Below are positions 15,413 through 23,922 of a stretch of 64,000 nt of DNA, piece by piece. Location of the stretch: positions 5,213,910 to 5,277,909 of the forward strand of contig NZ_CP031165.1 in NCBI RefSeq assembly GCF_003344865.1, read 5' to 3'. The translations under genes and the position numbers were made by a program. This DNA comes from Euzebya pacifica (lineage in GTDB: Bacteria; Actinomycetota; Nitriliruptoria; Euzebyales; Euzebyaceae). The notes beneath the pieces are model-generated. The model was not told the DNA's origin and did no database searches. It saw only the letters and a program-made list of their open reading frames with translations. The number at the start of each line of letters is the position of its first letter. Within the stretch, counting starts at the first letter, position 1.

Positions 15413-16714
15413 ATGAGCCAGACCGACACACCTCGCACCCGCCGCGGCAGCCGCCCCGGCCGTGGGCGCGGCCGGCAGCGCCACGATGTCGAGGCAGGCG
15501 AGCGGTGCGACAAGTGCCGGCAGGTCGTTGCCGTGGACGAACGGGGCCGCTGCGCGCTGGGCCACCAGGTCGTGGACCCCGACCGGGCGGCCGAGATCGC
15601 TGCCGAACGGGTTGGCGGTGCGACGGAGGACGAGGCGTCGCGGGGCCACGATGCACGCGACGAGTCGTCACCCGAGGGGGCCGAGCCGGACGTCACGATC
15701 GTGCTGCCCGACGCGGAGCTGTCCCCGGCGATCCCGGCGATGACGCAGAACGCGTTCACCACGCCGTCTCCACGGCTGGTCGAGCGGATGGCCGGTGACG
15801 TACAGGGCGTGTCGGCGATGACCGACGACCACGACGAACCCTCTCCCCTGCCGATCAGGGAGGTGCCGGGCCGCCAGCAGGCCTCCCCCGCGGGAGGGTC
15901 GATCCCCTCCTCCCCCGCTGCGTCCGCCACCCGCGCGACTCCTGACGCCGCGCCGACCATCCGCTGGTCGGCCGACGCCACCCCACCCGCCGGGCTGATC
16001 CGTCGTCACGCGGAGCCCGTCGAGCGCCGTTGGGTGCCCGGCCGGGTGCTCGCCGGCCACGAGCTGGAGCGCCCCAGCTACCTGCCCGCGGCCGCCGCCG
16101 GACGTCGGCTGGCCCAGCCGGGGGACCACGCCATGCCGGTGATGGAGCCGCTGCCCCCGCTGCCCGGACCGCCCGCACCCGACGGCCCGGCGGTCGCCCG
16201 ATCCCTCTTCCAGCAGCTGCACGGCCCGGCGCCGGAGGGTGCCGAGGAGGCGCCCCCGCGAGCGCCCCGGCAGGAGGACACCGTCCCGTTGTTCTCCCGT
16301 GCCGCCCACGTGCCCCCGGAGCTGCAGGCCGCGCCGCCGGACAGGATCACCACCGAGCTGCCCGAGCTTGACCCCTCGACGGTCGTCCCCGCTGCCCTGG
16401 ACACCCCAGCCGAGCCGCCGGTTGCCGTCCAGGAGGAGTGGGCTGTCGTCCTGCCGCCGACGAGCCCGACGAGCTCGTTGCCACCGGTGGCTGGACCCCG
16501 GCGGGTCACGCTCGACGACCTCGCCCCCGACGCCCCCTCCGCCCTGGACCTGCAGGACCTGCCCGCCGGCCCTCCCCGCATCGAGCCCACCTACGAGCTC
16601 GAGCCTGTCACCGAGGACACCCTCACCCCCCGCGGCCCCCTCCAGATCGCCGCCGGCGCCCTCTTCCTGGCCGCCCTGATCGCGATCGCCTGGTACCTCG
16701 CTACTACATTGTGA
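15413..16714 (+). CDS. Proline-rich tail-anchored protein with a small Cys motif
   Basis: A 433-residue protein of unknown function. A very basic start (TRRGSRPGRGRGRQRH) leads to a short possible metal site, CDKC...CALGH, at about 28-46. A long disordered stretch rich in Pro, Ala and Glu (about 60-400) follows, and a single membrane helix lies at the very end (PLQIAAGALFLAALIAIAWYLATTL). The layout predicts a tail-anchored protein with its bulk in the cytosol. It is divergent from the degenerate amidohydrolase gene, whose start abuts it. Orthology was not recognised. Confidence 0.65.
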   Translation: MSQTDTPRTRRGSRPGRGRGRQRHDVEAGERCDKCRQVVAVDERGRCALGHQVVDPDRAAEIAAERVGGATEDEASRGHDARDESSPEGAEPDVTIVLPDAELSPAIPAMTQNAFTTPSPRLVERMAGDVQGVSAMTDDHDEPSPLPIREVPGRQQASPAGGSIPSSPAASATRATPDAAPTIRWSADATPPAGLIRRHAEPVERRWVPGRVLAGHELERPSYLPAAAAGRRLAQPGDHAMPVMEPLPPLPGPPAPDGPAVARSLFQQLHGPAPEGAEEAPPRAPRQEDTVPLFSRAAHVPPELQAAPPDRITTELPELDPSTVVPAALDTPAEPPVAVQEEWAVVLPPTSPTSSLPPVAGPRRVTLDDLAPDAPSALDLQDLPAGPPRIEPTYELEPVTEDTLTPRGPLQIAAGALFLAALIAIAWYLATTL

Positions 16715-16754
16715 CGGCTCCGCCGCCACGGTCCTCGGGCTCTGACCCGACGGT

Positions 16755-17228
16755 GTTTGTTGGTCCTCGCTCCGCTCGTCGGGTCCTCGGGCTCGTAACC
16801 GCCGATCCGCTCCGCCGATTCTCGCCTCTCGCAAGCTCGTGGCTTCGAGTCTTGCTCACGGATCGCCGGCGCCCTGCGGCGGCCGGTGCCCGGTTCGGCC
16901 GCGGTGGTCAGGCCGGCGTGTGCGTTGAGCGCCTTTGAGGGTGGTCGACCGCACCCGGGGTGAGGTTTCGTGCGACATGCCCGTCTTCTCGGGGCGTTCA
17001 TGTCGCACAACGGTCGAGGGTGGGTGCGATCAGCAGCACCTGGAGCGAGGGAACGCACACACCGTTCGTGTGCGCAGCCCCCCGAGGTGCCAACGCACCG
17101 CCGCAGGGCGCCGGCGAAACGCGAGCGAGGCTCGGAGCGCCCGATGCGAAGCGAGGGCCGAGAATCGAGGGAGCGATTCGTCGGATCAGAGCCCGAGGAC
17201 CCGACGAGCGGAGCGAGGACCAACAAAC
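16755..17228. repeat. 474-bp imperfect palindrome in an intergenic region
   Basis: The 575-base gap between 16714 and 17290 holds no convincing gene but is an imperfect inverted repeat centred near 16990. Outer arms 16755-16794 and 17189-17228 are perfect 40-base complements. Inner blocks on the same axis are 16817-16824 with 17159-17166, 16863-16882 with 17098-17117 (20 bases, perfect), and GTGCGACATG (16970) with CATGTCGCAC (16999). The alignment needs small indels. Such a structure suggests a non-autonomous mobile element, a transcribed hairpin RNA or a remnant of inverted duplication. It ends about 27 bases before the promoter of the MerR gene. Confidence 0.75.
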
Positions 17229-17254
17229 AACGGCGGAGCGGCGACCAGCAAACA

Positions 17255-17283
17255 CTGACACTTTGAGCAACCGCTCGTACAGT
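17255..17283 (+). promoter_or_regulatory. Leaderless promoter of the MerR-menF unit
   Basis: CTGACA (17255-17260), 17 bases, TACAGT (17278-17283), then 6 bases to the GTG at 17290. This puts the predicted transcription start at the first codon. No Shine-Dalgarno sequence is present. Confidence 0.65.
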
Positions 17284-17289
17284 GGCGCG

Positions 17290-18015
17290 GTGCGATACCG
17301 CGTCGAAGAGCTCGCCAGCCGTTGTGACCTGTCGGTCGACACCATCCGCTACTACCAGTCGCTGGGGCTGCTCGACGCTCCCGAGCGGGAGGGGCGGGCG
17401 GCCTGGTACGACGACGGCCACGTGGCGACCCTCGGGCGGATCAGGGACCTGAAGGCGCAGGGGTTCACCCTCGCCATGGTCAAGCGGGCCCTCGCCGGCG
17501 AGCTCGATGCGGGGGAGGAGGCGCTGGCCGCCGCGATCCAGCGACCGGCCGCCGAGGGGGCCGACCTGGCCCCGATCGGGCCGATGGACCTGCCCGAGCT
17601 GTCCGAGCACACCGGTGTGTCGCTGACGGTCCTGGAGTCCGTGGCCCGCCAGGGCATCCTCATCCCCTCCACCGAGGAGGACATCCCCTACGGCGCGGAG
17701 GACGTCGATGCCGTGCGGGCCGGGCAGGCGCTGCTGGACTCCGGGGTGCCGATCAGCGAGCTGCTGGCCCTCGCCCGCGAGCACGACGCCGCAATCGGGG
17801 GCATCGCCGACCAGGCCGTCGACCTGTTCGCCCGGTTCGTGCGCGATCCCATCCGCGCCCAGGTCGACGACGAGGACGAGGCGGCCCGGCGCATGGTCGA
17901 GGCGCTGCAGACGATGCTGCCCGCCGCAACCGAGATCATCGCCCACACCTTCCGTCGCCGGCTGCTCACCGCTGCCCGGGAGCGGCTCGAGGCCGACGAG
18001 GCGGCGCAGGCGTGA
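17290..18015 (+). CDS. MerR-family transcriptional regulator
   Basis: A 241-residue regulator. The N-terminal winged helix is a typical MerR domain: YRVEELASRCDLSVDTIRYYQSLGLL, then the DDGHVATLGRIRDLKAQGFTL wing and dimer-helix start. A second HTH-like segment follows (PELSEHTGVSLTVLESVARQGIL, about 102-124), so it may carry two DNA-binding modules. There is no cysteine pattern for metal sensing. The GTG start is fixed by the promoter six bases upstream. Its stop overlaps menF's GTG (GTGA), so it is co-translated with the first enzyme of menaquinone synthesis. Control of menF by this protein is an inference. Confidence 0.82.
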   Translation: MRYRVEELASRCDLSVDTIRYYQSLGLLDAPEREGRAAWYDDGHVATLGRIRDLKAQGFTLAMVKRALAGELDAGEEALAAAIQRPAAEGADLAPIGPMDLPELSEHTGVSLTVLESVARQGILIPSTEEDIPYGAEDVDAVRAGQALLDSGVPISELLALAREHDAAIGGIADQAVDLFARFVRDPIRAQVDDEDEAARRMVEALQTMLPAATEIIAHTFRRRLLTAARERLEADEAAQA

Positions 18016-19103
18016 CCCTCGACGCCCTCACCGACCCGGCCGGATACGCCTTCGTCCAGCAGCAGCAGGGGTGGATCGGCAACGGGGTGACCGACCGGTT
18101 CGAACCCCCCACCATCCTCGACCGGTTCACCCGATCCGCGGAATGGCTCAGCGACCGCCTGGCCCCCGACGGGGTCGCGTTCGCCTCCTTCACCTTCGAC
18201 GCCGGCAGCGACGGCAGCGCGATCGCGATCCCCGAACAGCTCGTCCGCGTCGACGGCCCCGGCAGCAACGGTCGTGCCGAGCTGGTCAACGGCGTCAACA
18301 AGGTCCGCTACGCCGGCGCGTCGGTCTCGGAGGTCGACTGGATGGAGGCGGTCGCCACCGCCACCGCACAGATCCGGGAGGGCCGCTACGACAAGGTCGT
18401 CCTGGCCCGCGACCTGCAGGTCTGGGCCGACGACGTCCTCGACCCCATCGGCCTGGCCGAGAAGCTGGCCGCCCGGTTCCCCTCCTGCATGACCTTCGTC
18501 CACGAGGGCTTCGTCGGCGCCACACCGGAGCTGCTGGTCCGTCGCATCGGCAACCGGGTGGAGAGCGTCGTCCTCGCCGGCACCACCACGCCCGACGACG
18601 CAGCCGGCCGGGCGCTCCTCGCCAGCGAGAAGGACCGCGAGGAACACGGGTACGCCAAGGAGTCCGCTCGCGCCGCCCTCGCCCCCCTCTGCGACGACCT
18701 CGAGGTGGACGCCGACCCGTGGCTGCTGCGGCTGGACAACCTCCAGCACCTCGCGACCCGCCTGACGGGCACGCTTCGCGAACCAACCCACGTGCTCGAG
18801 CTCGTGGGCGCGCTGCACCCGACGGCGGCCGTCGGCGGCACGCCCCGTGAGGTGGCCGTTCCCCTCATCGGGTCCCTGGAGGGCATGGACCGCGCTCGAT
18901 ACGCCGGCCCGGTCGGTGTGGTGCGGGGCAACGGTGACGGCACGTTCGGGATCGCGCTGCGCTGTGCGCAGCTCACGGCACGCCGGGCCCGCCTGTTCGC
19001 TGGCTGCGGGATCGTGGCCGGTTCGTTGCCCGAGGCGGAGCTCGAGGAGACCCGCCTGAAGCTCAACACCATGCAGCAGGCGCTCGGCGCCCGAACGAAC
19101 TGA
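18012..19103 (+). CDS. menF: Isochorismate synthase
   Basis: A 363-residue chorismate-utilising enzyme that converts chorismate to isochorismate. Conserved blocks are KVVLARDL (catalytic Lys region), GATPELLVRR, ASEKDREEHGYAK, LHPTAAVGGTPR and the C-terminal CGIVAGSLPEAELEETRLKL. The N-terminal part is shorter than in E. coli MenF but usual for actinobacterial forms. MenD, menC, menA and menE lie just downstream, supporting menaquinone rather than siderophore synthesis. An EntC/DhbC-type role cannot be excluded by sequence alone, but no siderophore genes are present. GTG 18012 overlaps the merR-type gene stop. Confidence 0.9.
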   Translation: MTLDALTDPAGYAFVQQQQGWIGNGVTDRFEPPTILDRFTRSAEWLSDRLAPDGVAFASFTFDAGSDGSAIAIPEQLVRVDGPGSNGRAELVNGVNKVRYAGASVSEVDWMEAVATATAQIREGRYDKVVLARDLQVWADDVLDPIGLAEKLAARFPSCMTFVHEGFVGATPELLVRRIGNRVESVVLAGTTTPDDAAGRALLASEKDREEHGYAKESARAALAPLCDDLEVDADPWLLRLDNLQHLATRLTGTLREPTHVLELVGALHPTAAVGGTPREVAVPLIGSLEGMDRARYAGPVGVVRGNGDGTFGIALRCAQLTARRARLFAGCGIVAGSLPEAELEETRLKLNTMQQALGARTN

Positions 19104-19267
19104 AGGACGTTCGTGCGCTCCCCGCGCATTATGTTCGCTGACACAACATCGTTACATTGACGTTGCACAACGGCCACATGGTCACCGCATTCTGTGGTTC
19201 AGCGACGGACCCGGACCTTGAAGCTCCGCCCTCTTTGCTCCAGGTGTCTCCGGAGTCCATCGCTCAA
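19104..19267. other. Intergenic region after menF
   Basis: 164 bases, locally more AT-rich than the surroundings, with a TTGACG at 19157-19162 but no convincing -10 at the right distance. An open frame from the ATG at about 19178 would run through the terminator and looks like a shadow. It may be a long menF 3' UTR or hold a small RNA ending at the terminator. Nothing firmer can be said. Confidence 0.3.
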
Positions 19268-19310
19268 GAAGCGCCCGGAGATCGGCTCCTCCGGGCGCTT
19301 CGTTCTTTTC
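19268..19310 (+). terminator. Rho-independent terminator between menF and the convergent gene
   Basis: A perfect 13-bp stem (GAAGCGCCCGGAG with CTCCGGGCGCTTC) and 8-base loop is followed by GTTCTTTTC. This is the best canonical terminator in the window on the plus strand. A GAA-rich left shoulder may let it work for the convergent gene ending at 19349 as well. Confidence 0.88.
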
Positions 19311-19348
19311 TGAAACGTGTCAGCCCTGCGCGAGGCACCGCATCACGG

Positions 19349-20134
19349 TCACCCGTTGGCGGGCTCCGGGGTGGCGTCGACCTCGTCACGCACACCGTGT
19401 CGGGCGACGAGGCCGAACCAGACCGCCAGGGTGACCAGGCCGAGCGCAACGACGACCACGGCCACCCGCCCGGGCGCGGTCCGCGACAGCTCGTCGAGGG
19501 CCCGGTCGAGTCCGGTTGCCTCGTCGGGATCGAACACGACGGCGCCGTGGGTAACGAACGCCCCGATCAGCAGGTAGGTCAGCCCCCGTCCGGCGTAGCC
19601 CAGCCGTCCGGCGGTCCGCGCCCACGAGGGGTGGCCACCGCCGTCGAGCTCCTCGCGCAGGTCGCCGCTCCACGCCCGCCACAGCTGTCGGACCCCGACG
19701 GCGACGAGGCCCACGCCGACCAGCCCGATGGCCACTCGACCCACGGGGTTCTCCATCACCGTCGCGGTGAGCGAGGACTGCGAGCTGCCACCGGACCCGC
19801 CGGAGAACACCTGCTTGGCCGCGAGGAAGGCCAGGCCACCGTGGACCAGCGCCTGGGCGCCACGACCGATGCGGTGCGGCACGTCGAGCTCGCCGTGATC
19901 ACCGCCGATGGCCTGCACTCCGGCCCAGAACGCGAAGACCGCGAGGGTCACCGCCAGGATTCCCAGCAGGACCATGCCGAAGGGGAGCTGGCCCAGCTGC
20001 TGCATGGCCCCCTGCGCACCGGCATCACCGGGCAGGCCGATGGCGATGCGTCCCGCAAGGAAACCGGTGGTCGCATACAGGACGGCTCGGCCGGCGAACC
20101 CGACCTGGCCAAGGGAGGGAGAGGTGTCGGGCAT
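19349..20134 (-). CDS. DUF1206 integral membrane protein
   Basis: A 261-residue membrane protein with six predicted helices in three two-helix repeats. Each repeat begins with a GR-type motif (QVGFAGRAVLYATTGFLAG, HRIGRGAQALVHGGLAF, RLGYAGRGLTYLLIGAF), the hallmark of the DUF1206 family common in actinobacteria. Function is unknown. The ATG at 20134 gives the first repeat its usual start. It lies 62 bases downstream of menD in the same direction and may be on the men transcript. Confidence 0.85.
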   Translation of the reverse strand: MPDTSPSLGQVGFAGRAVLYATTGFLAGRIAIGLPGDAGAQGAMQQLGQLPFGMVLLGILAVTLAVFAFWAGVQAIGGDHGELDVPHRIGRGAQALVHGGLAFLAAKQVFSGGSGGSSQSSLTATVMENPVGRVAIGLVGVGLVAVGVRQLWRAWSGDLREELDGGGHPSWARTAGRLGYAGRGLTYLLIGAFVTHGAVVFDPDEATGLDRALDELSRTAPGRVAVVVVALGLVTLAVWFGLVARHGVRDEVDATPEPANG

Positions 20135-20196
20135 GCGACGAACATGGCCCGGGAGGGGGTCGGCGAAACCCGAAGCGACCGGACGGGGTCGGGCCG

Positions 20197-21972
20197 TCAG
20201 CCGAGCTCGGCGGCGACGGCCTCGCGAATCCGGTGGTAGCGGGCGGTTTCGGTCGGGGTGTCGGTGGTGACCTCGATGATCGTGATTCCGGGGTTGGCCC
20301 ATGCGTCGTCGAGGGCGCCCGGCAGGTCGGCCATCTCGTCCAACCCGAGGTAACCCGCCCCCGTCGTGATGGCCATTCCGCCGAGGGGGACGCCGTGCGG
20401 CGTGGCGAACAGCCGGCGGAACGTGGCCGCGGCCAGCTGCGAGCCGTACGGCAGGAGGTCGAAGATGCCGCCGCCGTCGTTGTTGATCACCACGATGGGA
20501 AGGGCCGGCACCGGTTCGTCGGGGCCGATGACCAGCCCGGTCATGTCGTGCACCATCGAGAGGTCGCCGGCCAGCGCCGCGGACGGCCCGTCGTGGGCCA
20601 GCGCCACCCCGACGGCGGTGGAGACGAACCCGTCGATGCCCGACACGCCCCGGTTTCCCACGACGCGGAGCCCTTCGCGCACGGGCATGGTTTCGTTCAG
20701 GTGGCGGATCGCCAGGCTGGAGGCCACCGTCAGCACGCTGTTGGCGGGCATCAGCCGGGCGAGGTCGCGGACGACGCCGAGCTCGGTCGGCTCGTCGCTG
20801 TCCTCGAGGAGGCGGTCCACCACCGCACCCGCCCGACGGTCGGCGTCCAGCCAGGCGTCGAGCCACCCGTCGACGGGGTCGCTGCCGGCCACCATCGGGG
20901 CAACCCAGTCGGCGAAGGCGACCGGCAGGACGAGGCGTGCGTTGCGCTGGGGGTCCCAACCCCGCTCGAGGGGGTCGCAGACGATGACGTCGTCGCACAC
21001 GGCCACGATCGCCGCCACGGCCCGGGAGAGGACCGGACGGCCGAGCTGGACGACCACATCGGGCCGATGGGCGGACACGAAGGCCTCGGAGGCAGCCAGC
21101 CAGTGCCCGGTGCGCACGGCGGGTTCGCGCAGGCGCAGGCCGGACGTGGGTTCGGCGATCACCGGCCACCCGAGGGCCGCGGCAAGGTCGAGCACGTCGT
21201 CACCACCGACCGCACCCTCCCCCGCGATCACGAGGCCACGTCGCCCGTCGAGCACCTCGCGAGGGTCGGGCAGCCATCGGGCCGACCCCGCGCTGGTGGA
21301 GTCCCCCGCGCGGGAACGGGCGCGATCGGGGCCCAAACCCCCCATGGGCGACGCAGGCCCCGATCGCGCCGATCGGGACGTGGCGACAGGCGCGCCCGCG
21401 GGGTGGCCGGGGAGGGCGGTGGCCGTGTCGTCGAGGAGGGGCTCGCGCAGGGGGACGTTGAGGTGGACGGGGCCGGGGGGCGCGACGCCACCGACGGCGT
21501 GTGCAACCGCGCGGGCGACCACCGACCGCAGGTACACACCGGGCCGGTCACCCCCGGCCGAGACCTCGTGGAACCAGCGGACCGCACCGCCGTAGAGGTG
21601 TTGCTGCGTTGCCGTCTGGTTGGCGCCGATGTCGCGCAGCTCGGGCGGCCGGTCGGCGGTCAGCACGACCACCCCCACCCCGGCCGCGTCCGCCTCCATC
21701 ACCGCGGGGTGGTAGTTCGCCGTCGCCGTGCCCGACGAGCAGACGATCGCTGCCGGACGACCGGACCCCCGAGCCAGCCCCAGCGCCAGGAACGCCGCGG
21801 ACCGCTCGTCCACGCGGACGTGCATGCGCAGGCCCTCGTGGGCCGCCACGGCGAGCGACAGCGGGGCCGACCGCGAGCCGGGGGACACCACCACGTCGGT
21901 CACGCCCTGCGCGGCGAGCTCGTCGACCAGGGTCAGGGCAACGGCGGTCGCGCTCGGCTGCTGATCGGGCAT
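20197..21972 (-). CDS. menD: SEPHCHC synthase
   Basis: A 591-residue ThDP enzyme that joins 2-oxoglutarate to isochorismate in menaquinone synthesis. The N-terminal Pyr domain carries VVSPGSRSAPLSLA, DERSAAFLALGLARGSGRPAA and SSGTATANYHPAV. The ThDP/Mg site is GNRGVSGIDGFVSTAVG...LAGDLSMVHD...VVINNDGGGIFDLLP near the C-terminus. A low-complexity linker (about residues 200-225, SRSARSGPASPMGG) contains a nucleotide palindrome at 21319-21370 and may be a small insertion. The ATG shares its A with the menC TGA (TGATG, 21970-21974), so the two are coupled. Confidence 0.95.
   Translation of the reverse strand: MPDQQPSATAVALTLVDELAAQGVTDVVVSPGSRSAPLSLAVAAHEGLRMHVRVDERSAAFLALGLARGSGRPAAIVCSSGTATANYHPAVMEADAAGVGVVVLTADRPPELRDIGANQTATQQHLYGGAVRWFHEVSAGGDRPGVYLRSVVARAVAHAVGGVAPPGPVHLNVPLREPLLDDTATALPGHPAGAPVATSRSARSGPASPMGGLGPDRARSRAGDSTSAGSARWLPDPREVLDGRRGLVIAGEGAVGGDDVLDLAAALGWPVIAEPTSGLRLREPAVRTGHWLAASEAFVSAHRPDVVVQLGRPVLSRAVAAIVAVCDDVIVCDPLERGWDPQRNARLVLPVAFADWVAPMVAGSDPVDGWLDAWLDADRRAGAVVDRLLEDSDEPTELGVVRDLARLMPANSVLTVASSLAIRHLNETMPVREGLRVVGNRGVSGIDGFVSTAVGVALAHDGPSAALAGDLSMVHDMTGLVIGPDEPVPALPIVVINNDGGGIFDLLPYGSQLAAATFRRLFATPHGVPLGGMAITTGAGYLGLDEMADLPGALDDAWANPGITIIEVTTDTPTETARYHRIREAVAAELG
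21319..21370. repeat. Palindrome inside the menD coding sequence
   Basis: GGCGCGATCGGGGCC (21319-21333) and its exact complement (21356-21370) flank 22 bases. It encodes the low-complexity linker of MenD, so the frame is kept. It could form a strong mRNA hairpin or be a short in-frame insertion. Confidence 0.7.
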
Positions 21973-22952
21973 CACAGTCCACCCTCCTCGGGCACCGCCG
22001 CCCCGGCGGCCGCGGCGGCTGCACGGTAGCGGTCCAGCACGGCCTCGGGGTCCCCGGGCGCCCAACGTTCCAGCAGCTCGGGCTCGGGCTCGACCCAACG
22101 GACCCGCAGCCGGCCGTCGACCGGCACGAGGGGGTCGGCCACGACGTCACCGGCCAGCAGCATCGCCGTGCCCAGCCCACAAGCATGGGGCAGCTCCGGC
22201 AGCGCCGCCGCCAGGGCCAGCCCCGCGGACAGGCCGACGGAGGTCTCGACGGCGGAGGACACCACCGCCGGCAACCCCGCTGCCTCGATCACCGCCAGGG
22301 CCCGTCGCACCCCGCCGAGCGGCTGGACCTTGACCACGATGATGTCGGCGGCCTCCAACCCGGCGATCCGCAGCGGGTCCTCGGCGGTCCTGACCGACTC
22401 GTCGGCGGCCAGCGGCACGTCGACCCGTCGGCGCAGCGTCGCCATCTCCGCCAACGTGGCGCAGGGCTGCTCGACGTACTCCAGGCCCCCGGCGGCCCGT
22501 TCCAGCAGCCGGATGGCCCGGGTGGCCTCGTCGACGTCCCAGGCGGCGTTGGCATCGATGCGGATCAGGCCGCTCACCCCAAGCGCGTCGCGGACGGCCT
22601 CGATCCGGGCCTCGTCCTCGGCCAGGGACACCCCCGGGTCGGCGACCTTCACCTTGGCCGTCCGACAGCCGCTGGCGGTGACCATCTCGTGTGCCCGCTG
22701 GGGGTCGACGACCGGCACGATCGTGTTGATCTCGACGTGATCGCGGACGGGGTCGGGGTAGCCCTCCGCCGCGGCTTCCTGCGCGGCCAGCCACCACCAG
22801 CGGGTGACCTCGGGGCCGTAGTCGGGGAACGGGGAGAACTCCCCCCACCCGGCGGCACCACCGACGAGCACCCCCGACCGCGACGTCACCCGTCGGAACC
22901 GGGTGACCAGCGGAACGGTGAACGGGACGGGAGCGGCCACGTCGACGATCAC
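21972..22952 (-). CDS. menC: o-Succinylbenzoate synthase
   Basis: A 326-residue enolase-superfamily dehydratase that makes o-succinylbenzoate. The catalytic lysine pair is in TAKVKVAD. Metal ligands are in LIRIDANAAWD (Asp), LEYVEQPC (Glu) and PLAADESV (Asp), and the second-side lysine is in IIVVKVQPLGG. The short N-terminal capping region is typical of actinobacterial MenC. GTG 22952 overlaps the menA TGA (GTGA) and its own TGA overlaps menD's ATG, so the three genes are a tightly coupled operon. Confidence 0.93.
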   Translation of the reverse strand: MIVDVAAPVPFTVPLVTRFRRVTSRSGVLVGGAAGWGEFSPFPDYGPEVTRWWWLAAQEAAAEGYPDPVRDHVEINTIVPVVDPQRAHEMVTASGCRTAKVKVADPGVSLAEDEARIEAVRDALGVSGLIRIDANAAWDVDEATRAIRLLERAAGGLEYVEQPCATLAEMATLRRRVDVPLAADESVRTAEDPLRIAGLEAADIIVVKVQPLGGVRRALAVIEAAGLPAVVSSAVETSVGLSAGLALAAALPELPHACGLGTAMLLAGDVVADPLVPVDGRLRVRWVEPEPELLERWAPGDPEAVLDRYRAAAAAAGAAVPEEGGL

Positions 22953-23809
22953 GCCAGGACGAGGGCGATGGTCAGCAGCACCGCGAAGGCGAGCTGGGTT
23001 CGGGCGATGCCGCCGAGCACCGGGATGAGACCCGGTCCGGCGGCGCCCTCGCGCACGTCCTCCAGCGGTCGGGCGATGGGCACGGCGGCCAGCAGGGCGA
23101 GGAAGGGCCAGGCCGACCCGACGCTGAGCCCGATGACCCCGAGGAAGGCGAACGCGCCGATGATGGTGCCGGTCAGCAGGTGGCGCGTCCCGCGGTCGCC
23201 CAGCACGACGGCAAGGGTGCGCTTGCCGGCGAGCTCGTCGGTCGGGATGTCCCGCAGGTTGTTGGCGATCAGGATGGCGACGGCGAACAGGCCCACGGGG
23301 ACGGCGGCCAGCACCGCCGTGACCGTCACGGCCTCGTCCTGCACGAAGGCGCTCCCCACGGTGGCGACGAGCCCGAAGAAGACGAAGACGAACACCTCAC
23401 CCAGCGCAGCCGAGGCGTAGGGCTTGGGCCCGCCGGAGTACCCAAGGGCGGCGAGGAAGCACAGCGCGCCCACGGCGAGCAGCCACCAGGTGGTGGCGGC
23501 GGCAAGGGCCAGGCCCGCCAGCCCGGTGACGACGAAGGCGTTGCGGATCGCGCGCTTCATCGCCGGCGGGCTGATCATCCCCGAGGCGACGGCGCGGCGG
23601 GGGCCCAGCCGAGCTTCGGTGTCGACGCCCTTGACCCCGTCGAAGTAGTCGTTGGCGTAGTTGACGGCCACCTGCACGCTGACCGACACGATCAACGCGG
23701 CGAGGGCCCGCCAGGCGACGAACGTGGCCGCGGTGGCCGTACCGACGATGACCGGCGCGACCGCGGCGGTGAGGGTGCGCGGCCGGGCCGCCTCGACATA
23801 GGGGTTCAC
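22949..23809 (-). CDS. menA: 1,4-Dihydroxy-2-naphthoate prenyltransferase
   Basis: A UbiA-superfamily membrane enzyme of about 286 residues that attaches the polyprenyl tail to DHNA. The two Mg-diphosphate motifs are NYANDYFDGVKGVD and ANNLRDIPTDELAGKRTLAV. About eight or nine membrane helices are predicted. GTG 23809 gives VNPYVEAARPRTL, which matches the family N-terminus; longer in-frame starts upstream would run into the promoter region shared with menE. First gene of the menA-menC-menD operon. A TACGAT hexamer 8 bases before the GTG may be its -10. Confidence 0.9.
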   Translation of the reverse strand: MNPYVEAARPRTLTAAVAPVIVGTATAATFVAWRALAALIVSVSVQVAVNYANDYFDGVKGVDTEARLGPRRAVASGMISPPAMKRAIRNAFVVTGLAGLALAAATTWWLLAVGALCFLAALGYSGGPKPYASAALGEVFVFVFFGLVATVGSAFVQDEAVTVTAVLAAVPVGLFAVAILIANNLRDIPTDELAGKRTLAVVLGDRGTRHLLTGTIIGAFAFLGVIGLSVGSAWPFLALLAAVPIARPLEDVREGAAGPGLIPVLGGIARTQLAFAVLLTIALVLA

Positions 23810-23922
23810 GGGTTCAGATCGTACGGATACAGGTCTGGATGGCACACACGACCCACCGGCCCGCATCGGGTCGACCTCCACCCACGATGGGGAGGGGGCA
23901 TCGGACGGATACCGTGTCGGCC
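23810..23922. promoter_or_regulatory. Divergent promoter region menA / menE
   Basis: 113 bases separate the two starts. Toward menA a TACGAT lies 8 bases from GTG 23809. Toward menE a TACCGT (23910-23915) lies 7 bases from GTG 23923. Neither has a good -35. The arrangement allows joint control of the two halves of the pathway. Confidence 0.45.

Noticed and set aside
16755-17270. Open frames reading through the palindrome and into the MerR gene
   Set aside because: They come from the inverted repeat and lack a start signal. The MerR gene has a well-placed promoter directly before GTG 17290.
19104-19310. A small RNA gene with promoter at the TTGACG
   Set aside because: A good -10 is missing at the expected distance. 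The terminator is real, but it can simply end the menF transcript.
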